Source of the DNA: a virus
Reading direction: 5' to 3' (one strand)
DNA length: 20,868 bases
IMG/VR virus record: IMGVR_UViG_3300033141_001655
Location: 1-20,868 of that record
This document shows positions 13,669 through 19,951 of the stretch, one piece after another. Made by a program: the position numbers and the translations under genes. The notes under the pieces were generated by a model, which saw only the letters and a program-made list of their open reading frames with translations, was not told where the DNA came from and searched no databases. The stretch's first letter is position 1, and each line of letters opens with the position of its first letter.

Positions 13669-14427
13669 ATGGCCTCACCAGCAAAATTTGCAGCCTATGT
13701 AAGATATAAGACTAAGACTAACGCGACTACCTTTCCTGATGAAGAAATGCTGAGTTATATGGCATTTCGTCAAGAGGAGCTTGCACAGTCAATTCTTAAA
13801 ACTGATGAAGATATACTTTTAATTCCTCAAACAGCAGATCTAGTAGCTTCTTCAATAACTGCTAGAGAATATCCTTTACCTCAAGACATACTTTCCCGGA
13901 TCAAAAGAGTTGAGGCTCAACTTAACGGGACTGATTGGATCCCTCTAACAGAAATTGATATTACTCAGATAGATTCTTCTCTCGCCACAGAAGATGAAAT
14001 TACCTCAATGTTTAATAATTCTCAAGTAAGTAAGGGTAATCCTAATGGGGCTAGGTTCGATATTTTGAGAAAATCAATCTTTATATATTCCGGCACGATT
14101 ACGGCTACAACCGATGGGCTAAAAGTTTGGTGCAACACTTGGCCTACCCCCGTTACTGATCTATCTGCTTCTGCGGATATGAGCCAAGATCCTTCCACTA
14201 CCACGCATGGTATCCCTAGAGCGATGCACAAACTTTGGGCAACAGGCGTGATTATTGATTATAAAGAGAGCAAAGAAAAACCAATCCCTCTTAATGAAAC
14301 TGAATTGTATTATGAGAAAGATCTGCAAAAAGCAATCGCGACATTAAAGCACGGGAACCTAGATCGAGAAGTAATAGCCGAATTACCGCCTCCAAGTGAT
14401 CGTGGTAACGAGGGCGCTGATTATTGA
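13669..14427 (+). CDS. Putative head-tail connector / adaptor protein
   Basis: This encodes 252 residues. The helical N terminus (KFAAYVRYKTKTNATTFPDEE, then MAFRQEELAQSIL) is followed by a strand-helix core 'REYPLPQDILSRIKRVEAQL' with NGTDWIPLTEIDI, a 'YPLP.D....irv' pattern common in adaptor proteins that sit under the portal. The C-terminal part is helical (HKLWATGVIIDYKESKEKP, LYYEKDLQKAIATLKHGNLD). Adaptors of the gp6/P22 gp4 kind extend the portal channel and receive the tail. The location after capsid and before nozzle-like genes agrees. It has its own extended -10 promoter and no SD. The family is inferred from pattern and position. Confidence 0.65.
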   Translation: MASPAKFAAYVRYKTKTNATTFPDEEMLSYMAFRQEELAQSILKTDEDILLIPQTADLVASSITAREYPLPQDILSRIKRVEAQLNGTDWIPLTEIDITQIDSSLATEDEITSMFNNSQVSKGNPNGARFDILRKSIFIYSGTITATTDGLKVWCNTWPTPVTDLSASADMSQDPSTTTHGIPRAMHKLWATGVIIDYKESKEKPIPLNETELYYEKDLQKAIATLKHGNLDREVIAELPPPSDRGNEGADY

Positions 14428-14452
14428 CGAGGATAGAACAAGTATATACAAT
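14424..14452 (+). promoter_or_regulatory. Promoter with leaderless start
   Basis: TTGACG at 14424-14429, 17 bases, TACAAT at 14447-14452, then six bases (aaaact) to the ATG at 14459. The -35 contains the TGA stop of the connector gene, as at 9004. Confidence 0.7.
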
Positions 14453-14458
14453 AAAACT

Positions 14459-14674
14459 ATGGCAAAACTTACTCCGAAATTCAAAGTAGGCCAGGAAGTC
14501 AAAGAGAAAGGACTTGAGAACTCCGAGGGAGGAGCAATCACAAAAATACTCTACGATTCCGATATCGGATTCCGCTATGTTTTTGAAGCAAAAGAAGTAG
14601 ATCACAAACTAAAAAGAGTGATTGACGGCCACAAAATATGTTCTGAGGAAGAACTGGAGGAATTTGATGAATAA
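14459..14674 (+). CDS. Small SH3/KOW-like protein
   Basis: This encodes 71 residues. 'KFKVGQEVKEKGLENSEGG' followed by AITKILYDSDIGFRYVFE reads like a small SH3-type or KOW-like barrel, in which 'f..G..V' opens the domain and 'G.i..i' strands follow. The C-terminal tail is acidic (CSEEELEEFDE). Function is unknown; similar small barrels occur as accessory phage and plasmid proteins. The ATG at 14459 is preferred to a GTG at 14396 because a complete promoter with a six-base discriminator ends just before it. The gene overlaps the next by eight bases. Confidence 0.6.
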   Translation: MAKLTPKFKVGQEVKEKGLENSEGGAITKILYDSDIGFRYVFEAKEVDHKLKRVIDGHKICSEEELEEFDE

Positions 14675-15161
14675 ACTAACTGAAAAAATTAAGTCTTCTA
14701 AGGGTAGATTTAGCATTACAGAGAATGTAACAATTCTTGCTTTTGACAAAGACGGCAATCTTAAGGATGAAAGACATATTTCCAACCTTATAACTAACGC
14801 TGGATTTGCTGGTATGGCCTCTAGGTGCAACGGAGACGGCGCAGAAGCCGCTTTTACCTATATAGCGGTGGGAACTGGTACTAACGCAGCAAATGTTACA
14901 GATACAGCCTTACAAACCGAATTAGCGGCTGATGGACTTTCAAGAGCGGCTGGAACTGCCTCAAGAAAAACAACTGATGTAACAGACGATACCGCCAGCC
15001 TTACAAAAACATTCACAGTTACAGGTACTCAAGCTGTTACTGAATCCGGTGTATTAAACGCCGGTGCTGCTGGTGTACTTCTTTCTCGCCAAGTATTCGC
15101 AGCCGTCAATGTAGTTGATGGTGATTCGCTTCAAATTACTTGGGATTACGACTTCGACTAA
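14667..15161 (+). CDS. Phage structural protein (tail or decoration, beta-sandwich type)
   Basis: This encodes 164 residues. The order 'ISNLITNAGFAGMASRCNGD', then FTYIAVGTGTNAANVTDTALQ, LSRAAGTASRKTTDVTDDTA, FTVTGTQAVTESGVLNAG and LLSRQVFAAVNVVDGDSLQI matches a common phage structural pattern with 'NLitn.G', 'vG.Gt......T.L..e', 'ItEsGvfn' and 'll.rq.f..v.v..gdslqitw'. In other phages this sits among tail or baseplate genes; the exact role is uncertain. The GGAGG at 14656-14660 lies six bases before the ATG and decides the start over an upstream TTG at 14622. It overlaps the SH3/KOW-like gene, whose translation probably feeds into it. Confidence 0.7.
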   Translation: MNKLTEKIKSSKGRFSITENVTILAFDKDGNLKDERHISNLITNAGFAGMASRCNGDGAEAAFTYIAVGTGTNAANVTDTALQTELAADGLSRAAGTASRKTTDVTDDTASLTKTFTVTGTQAVTESGVLNAGAAGVLLSRQVFAAVNVVDGDSLQITWDYDFD

Positions 15162-15173
15162 CTCACTTGAGAT

Positions 15174-15182
15174 TGCTATAAT
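15174..15182 (+). promoter_or_regulatory. Extended -10 promoter with leaderless start
   Basis: TG-C-TATAAT (hexamer 15177-15182) is followed by five bases (aaaat) and the ATG at 15188. The nine-base element and the five bases after it are identical to those at 6191-6204. Confidence 0.7.
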
Positions 15183-15187
15183 AAAAT

Positions 15188-17392
15188 ATGGCAACAGAAA
15201 ACGAATACTCAGTTAGTTTAGATGGTAATGATGCGGTTTCCATGACCGACCACGCAGATTTAGCTCCGACAGGTGATTTTACAGTTGGTGTATGGATGAA
15301 AACTTCTAACACAAATACCCAAATTATCATTGCCAATTATTATTTTGATGACCCACTTACTACAAGATATGGATGGTATTTGGCAATAGATACTACTGGT
15401 AAAGCTAGGTTTAATAGTGCAAAAGGTACTGGAAATGTTCCAGATACGGATTATAAAAATCTTACTTCCACAGGGCTTCTTATTGATGATGGTAAGTGGC
15501 ATTTTGTCGTTGCTACTTGGGATGGAAGCGATATGAATATTTATGTTGATGGGATTTTAGATGCGACTGTTGCCTGGGCTAACGCCCCTGGATACTGGAC
15601 TACAAAATATCCAAGAATAGGTTGTTCTCATATTGAAACGGGTGATGGAACTTTCTTTGATGGTAATATAGACGGGGCTTTTATTGTTAATGGCACAGCC
15701 CTCACCCAAGCAGAAATAGTAGAAATGATGCTCCAAAAAGCAAATACGACATTACTTCCTAACTTAAAAGCATATTACGAATTTGAAAACGGATTAACAG
15801 ATACTTCAGGAAGCACAAACACCCACAATGGCTCTGCGATAGGTACTCCCACTTATGATTCAGGAGCAGATGATGTTCCTTTTACTTATTATTTAGAGAG
15901 TACAGATAATTTGGCTTCTGTTGATTTAGAATTATCTTCTTCGCAATATGCTTATCATGCCGACAATGCTTCCCTCTCAATAACAGGAGATTTCACAGTA
16001 GAAGCGTGGATTAAATTAGAACAATTACCAACAACTGCAGAAAGTGCTTTCACTATTGTTTCAAAATATAGAACATCAGCAACAGCCCTTCGTTCTTATG
16101 TAGTTATGTTATATCCAACGGACAAATTGGATATTTTCTATTCCAATGACGGAACAAATACTACAAGAATAGAAACAGATGCGGTTATTGTTGATAGTAA
16201 TGATGTTGGAAAGTGGGTACATATTGCTTGTGCTGTAGATGTTTCCGCTAAAAGTGCAGCCATTTACAAGAATGGAACTTTAGTTGCTAGTTCTTTAGAG
16301 GCTGGTACTCAAACTTCTATTCAAGATAATGCTTCAGTATTTTGTATAGGTGCTAATAATGAGGGAAATTCCGATTTATTTGATGGCAAAATTGACGATG
16401 TCAGGCTTTGGAATGACATCCGTACAGCCACAGAAATCAGAGAAAATATGAATATTATTGTTCCTTCTGATTCAGCAAACCTTGTGTCTAATTGGTTGCT
16501 TAATACCGACTACACAGATGAAACCTCAAACGGAAATGATTTAACACCTGTAAACTCTCCTATCTTTGTTCCCGACCAAGCCTTTGATGTAGCAAACAGA
16601 CATTCAATGGACTTAGAATTAAGTAGTTCTGAATATGCTTCTATTACTGATGGAAACCAATCAGGATTAGACTTAAATTCAGATTTTACAATAGAGGCGT
16701 GGATTAAATTAGAACAATTACCTTCAACGGCTGGAACAGCTTTTGAAATAGTATCTAAATATGGATGGACTGGTGCTAACAAGCGTCAATATACTGTAAC
16801 AATTAGGACTTCTAACAAAATGAGAGTTTATTGGAGTAATGGCACAGTTACTTCGTATGTAGAATGTGATACGGCTTTTGACGCAGGGGATGTCGGAGCT
16901 TGGAATCATGTAGCCGTAGCTGTTGATCTTTCTGCTCAAACTGCCGCATTTTACATAAATGGCTCTGCACAATCTACCACTCCTACTCCTGCTGGAGCAA
17001 CTTCCATTGCGAATAGTACCGATCCCTTTGTGATAGGGGCTGTTAATGCTTCTGCTGCTGTTCAGTTTTTTGATGGACAAATAAACGATGTCCGTGTTTG
17101 GAATGATATTAGAAGTGAAGCAGAAATACAAGACAATATGGATGTAATTCTTGATGGAGATGAAGCTAATTTAGTTTCTTGTTGGAGACTAAATAACAAC
17201 TACGCAGATATAACCTCAAACGGAAATCACCTTACGCCTGTAAATACGCCTACTTTTAATTGGATTGTTCCTTATGATGGCGGGATAGGGTTTTACAGCA
17301 AAAGCCTAACCGAAACGATTACAATAACCGATTCGTTGGCTAAATTCCCTAAGAGAACTTTCCTAGAATCAGTTTCCATAGTAGAAGCCTAA
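15188..17392 (+). CDS. LamG-repeat adhesin, N-terminal part of a split gene
   Basis: This encodes 734 residues with three concanavalin/LamG-like domains at about 5-235, 240-468 and 472-700. Each has the signature order 'DFTVxxWxK', 'KWHFVVATWDG' or 'KWVHIACAVD', 'YKNGTLV' or 'YINGSAQ', 'FDGKIDDVRLWN' and 'LVSNWLLN'. Domains two and three are recent copies: a 26-base identity (at 16004 and 16697) and the 'ETSNGNDLTPVN' block repeat at a 690-693 base spacing. Such domains bind glycans on cell surfaces. After domain three, SLTETITITDSLAK starts a 20-residue repeat that continues in the next frame. The stop at 17390-17392 is created by the 83-bp tandem duplication. Own extended -10 promoter, no SD. 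Confidence 0.85.
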   Translation: MATENEYSVSLDGNDAVSMTDHADLAPTGDFTVGVWMKTSNTNTQIIIANYYFDDPLTTRYGWYLAIDTTGKARFNSAKGTGNVPDTDYKNLTSTGLLIDDGKWHFVVATWDGSDMNIYVDGILDATVAWANAPGYWTTKYPRIGCSHIETGDGTFFDGNIDGAFIVNGTALTQAEIVEMMLQKANTTLLPNLKAYYEFENGLTDTSGSTNTHNGSAIGTPTYDSGADDVPFTYYLESTDNLASVDLELSSSQYAYHADNASLSITGDFTVEAWIKLEQLPTTAESAFTIVSKYRTSATALRSYVVMLYPTDKLDIFYSNDGTNTTRIETDAVIVDSNDVGKWVHIACAVDVSAKSAAIYKNGTLVASSLEAGTQTSIQDNASVFCIGANNEGNSDLFDGKIDDVRLWNDIRTATEIRENMNIIVPSDSANLVSNWLLNTDYTDETSNGNDLTPVNSPIFVPDQAFDVANRHSMDLELSSSEYASITDGNQSGLDLNSDFTIEAWIKLEQLPSTAGTAFEIVSKYGWTGANKRQYTVTIRTSNKMRVYWSNGTVTSYVECDTAFDAGDVGAWNHVAVAVDLSAQTAAFYINGSAQSTTPTPAGATSIANSTDPFVIGAVNASAAVQFFDGQINDVRVWNDIRSEAEIQDNMDVILDGDEANLVSCWRLNNNYADITSNGNHLTPVNTPTFNWIVPYDGGIGFYSKSLTETITITDSLAKFPKRTFLESVSIVEA
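16004..16029 (+). repeat. Exact 26-base repeat shared by LamG domains two and three (second copy 16697-16722)
   Basis: The same 26 bases, encoding AWIKLEQLP, occur 693 bases apart at 16004-16029 and 16697-16722. A further block encoding TSNGN and TPVN recurs at 16524 and 17214, 690 bases apart. The spacing equals one domain, indicating in-frame duplication of a whole LamG unit. Confidence 0.8.
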
Positions 17393-17468
17393 CCGAAACG
17401 ATTACAATAACCGATTCGTTGGCTAAATTCCCTAAGAGAACTTTCCTAGAATCAGTTTCCATAGTAGA
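17302..17468 (+). repeat. Perfect 83-bp tandem duplication that shifts the reading frame
   Basis: Bases 17302-17385 are identical to 17385-17468, an 84-base match at period 83. Because 83 is not a multiple of three, the second copy is read in another frame and the first open frame ends at TAA 17390-17392. Removing one unit joins the two frames into a single 1074-residue protein, with SIV followed by DSVDRTK. Confidence 0.95.
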
Positions 17469-18010
17469 TTCAGTCGATAGGACAAAAATTGCGGTTAAGG
17501 ATTTGTCCGAAACAATAACAATTACAGATAAAAATACTTACTATTTTGATATTTCTGATGGTGGTGCAACTGATGCCGATGCTGTTTGGACAGACCCTGA
17601 TAGTGATGTCTTTGACGGAAGTACTTTAACTTATTCTCAAGGTGCTACTGCTGGAAGCACATCTTCGAATTTCTTGTTTGGGGCTGGAACTAGTGCACCA
17701 ACAAGCGGAAATACAATTACTCAAGTTAGAGCAAGAATTTATGCCTACAATGCAGGGACAACGACATCTGCTGCAATATATACCGATGGACTTGGAGAAC
17801 TTTTAGGAACTCCTACAAATAATAATTCAACCGGTGGTGGTAGTTGGGATAGTTACGCCACATTATCTACACCGGCTGGTGGATGGACTTGGCAAAAAGT
17901 CAATGATTTAGAAGTAAAAGTATATACATCTGGGAATTTCTCAAATGTTTATAAAGTAGAAATAGAAGTTGTAGCTCTTGGGGGGTCTGTAATTAAGAAA
18001 GTAAATAAGG

Positions 18011-18350
18011 CTCAAAAAGAAACGATAACAACTACTGATGCCCTTGCAAAGAAAACATCCCGGGGACTTTCAGAGACGATAGCTATTGTAGAAACATTTG
18101 CCAAGTCAAAAATTGCCATCAGGGGATTCTTGGAAACAATTACACTCACAGATATTTTTGCGAGAGCAGTTACCTATGCCAGAACCCTAACTGAAACGAT
18201 TACTCTCACAGATACTTTTACGAAGATGGCTACTTTTGTCAAAAGTCTTACGGAAACAATCACAATCGCCGAAACATTTGCTAAATTGCAAACTCATATT
18301 AGAACTTTCACCGAAACGATTACAATACATGATAAGATTAGAAGGTATCT
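18011..18350 (+). repeat. Six 60-base (20-residue) ETIT repeats
   Basis: The encoded units have the pattern [L/F]-x-E-T-I-x-[I/L]-x-[D/E]-x-[F/I]-x-[K/R], at a regular 20-residue period for the middle units. Related units precede the inserted domain (around 17300-17540). A repeated-strand stalk is the likely structure. Confidence 0.8.
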
Positions 18351-18393
18351 CAATGGCCTTTTGGTCAGCATTTGGAGTAAGATAGAGAAACAA

Positions 18394-18441
18394 ACAACAA
18401 CATTTACTAAGAGTGCGAAGCCGACAACAACATTTACTAAG
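18394..18441 (+). repeat. Two exact 18-base repeats, 30 bases apart
   Basis: ACAACAACATTTACTAAG occurs at 18394-18411 and 18424-18441. It encodes the TTTFTK units of a C-terminal 'TTTFTK..KP' tail, related to the Thr/Trp/Lys/Pro repeats seen at the ends of some phage structural proteins. Confidence 0.75.
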
Positions 18442-18498
18442 GTGGTAAAATCATTGACAGATATTTGGACTAAAAGCGAAAAACCAGAAGCCTAAATT

Positions 18499-19950
18499 AT
18501 GCCTAAACAACAATCAAACCTAATTCCAATTGAGGACTTCAACCTAGGGGGACTAGCCCATTCAAAGTGGTCGGGTGTTAAGAATTCTCTCTATAAGTTA
18601 ATCGGATGGGATCTACATTCAACTCCGGGACTTCTAAAAGTAGCCCAAAAAATGACTAAAGAAACTAGCGGATCGCCACCTACGGAATTTTGCAAAGCCA
18701 GAGTAAATTCTTCAAATGGCGCTCAATATTGGGGTAGTTCCACAAGTGGTAAGATCTGGGAACGCCCTGCCACCGGAACTTGGCGCTTAGTCCATACTGT
18801 TACCCCTGCTGCCGGTGAAGCCAAGATTCTTGAGATGAAAGAATATCAAGGATATATTTATGTTGTTACTGAAAGTAGAGTTCATAGGATCTTAGTTTCA
18901 GAGGCAGGTGATAATACTTGGAATGCTGACCTTACCGAAGATTGGGCTACTTTTGATGTTACAGATAGCGACCTTCATCCAATGTTTGTTCATCCAAAAA
19001 CACTTGTTCTCTATATCGGCGATGGCAACCAACTCGCTCAAGTTGATGGAAACACCTTTACTGCCAATGCCCTCGATATTAAAACTCCTCTTAGAATTAA
19101 ATCTCTTGGGAAAATAGGTCAGGATATTTTACTTGGTACTTATGTTGCCGATACTGTTACTCAGACAGAAATCATACGCTGGAACACCTATTCTGTTAGT
19201 TTTACTACCTCAGATACAATTCCCGAAGTCGGGATCAATGCCTTTTTGCCAGCAGATAATTTCGTTATTGTTCAGGCAGGGAATCAGGGAAATCTTTATT
19301 ATTATGATGGCGAGAGATTAGAGGAATATCTAAAAATTCCCGGTGATTATTCTCCTACTGCTTATGGTGAGATCTATCCCACAGCAGTTGGCAACTTGGG
19401 AGGAAAGATACTTTTTGGCTTCTCAAATGGTTCAGGAAATCCAGCAGATCAAGGAATCTACCAAATCGCCAGAAGTACGCGAGATCATCCTTATATACTC
19501 GATATGCCCTACCCTACCTCTGTACGCTCTGACGATGCTCTGGTGCTAACTGACACAGAAATAGGAGGGATATTAGTAGTTGGGACTGATGTTTACGCCT
19601 CTTATAAAAATGGCGCTAATATCGGAATTGATAAATTAGATTATAGCAATAAATTAGAAGTAGCCTATCTTGAAACTAGGGTGATGATTGTCAATAGAGA
19701 ACAATTTTCTACTTTCTCAAAGTTTGTAGTAGCCTATGCAGATATGCCGGATGATACTGCTATCGAAATTCAGTACGAAAAGAATTATGCTGATGAATTT
19801 ACGGGAACAACGGAAAAAACGGATACCAGCAAGAACATTGTTTTTGCAGAGGAAGGCGTAGATGCAACAACCTTGCGATTAAAAATATTGCCGACAGTCA
19901 ATGATAATGATGCACCTACAATCGAAAGCGCCGGAGTTTTTGTAAGTTAA
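18499..19950 (+). CDS. Beta-propeller-like tail nozzle or tail protein
   Basis: This encodes 483 residues. The N terminus (LIPIEDFNLGGLAHSKWSGV, then SLYKLIGWDLHSTPGLLKV) resembles proteins that begin with a 'GG.a.s...g..nS...l.g.dihs.PG.l' segment and continue as a propeller. Repeated blade-like strands follow (RVNSSNGAQYWGSSTSGKIWE, LEMKEYQGYIYVVTESRVHRI, TLVLYIGDGNQLAQVDGN, NFVIVQAGNQGNLYYYDG, KILFGFSNGSGNPADQGIYQ, GGILVVGTDVYASYKNG). In short-tailed phages the tail nozzle (P22 gp10) is a propeller at this genome position; homology here is by pattern only. A C-terminal beta domain (about 395-483) follows. The ATG is three bases after the preceding stop, with no SD. Confidence 0.65.
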   Translation: MPKQQSNLIPIEDFNLGGLAHSKWSGVKNSLYKLIGWDLHSTPGLLKVAQKMTKETSGSPPTEFCKARVNSSNGAQYWGSSTSGKIWERPATGTWRLVHTVTPAAGEAKILEMKEYQGYIYVVTESRVHRILVSEAGDNTWNADLTEDWATFDVTDSDLHPMFVHPKTLVLYIGDGNQLAQVDGNTFTANALDIKTPLRIKSLGKIGQDILLGTYVADTVTQTEIIRWNTYSVSFTTSDTIPEVGINAFLPADNFVIVQAGNQGNLYYYDGERLEEYLKIPGDYSPTAYGEIYPTAVGNLGGKILFGFSNGSGNPADQGIYQIARSTRDHPYILDMPYPTSVRSDDALVLTDTEIGGILVVGTDVYASYKNGANIGIDKLDYSNKLEVAYLETRVMIVNREQFSTFSKFVVAYADMPDDTAIEIQYEKNYADEFTGTTEKTDTSKNIVFAEEGVDATTLRLKILPTVNDNDAPTIESAGVFVS

Positions 19951-19951
19951 T

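Larger units (their letters stand above)
17419..18495 (+). pseudogene. C-terminal part of the LamG adhesin, displaced in frame
   Basis: The frame is open from 17353 to the TAA at 18493-18495, but the first usable start is a TTG at 17419 with no SD, so it is probably not an independent gene. It contains DLSETITITDK, an inserted beta-rich domain of about 150 residues (VWTDPDSDVFDGSTLTYSQG, ITQVRARIYAYNAGTTTSAA, LEVKVYTSGNFSNVYKVEIE), then six 20-residue repeats of the type 'LTETITLTDTFTKMATFVKS', and a 'TTTFTKSAKP' repeat tail. It reads as the distal stalk and tip of the upstream adhesin. If the 83-bp duplication is an assembly error, the true CDS is 15188-18495 less 83 bases. Confidence 0.75.

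Noticed and set aside
17353-17392. Programmed -1 frameshift joining the two adhesin frames
   Set aside because: Both frames are open over these 40 bases, but I see no X-XXY-YYZ slippery heptamer, and the exact duplication fully explains the frame change.
18011-18350. CRISPR-like regular repeat array
   Set aside because: The 60-base periodicity is coding repetition in frame with diverged units; there are no identical repeats with unique spacers.
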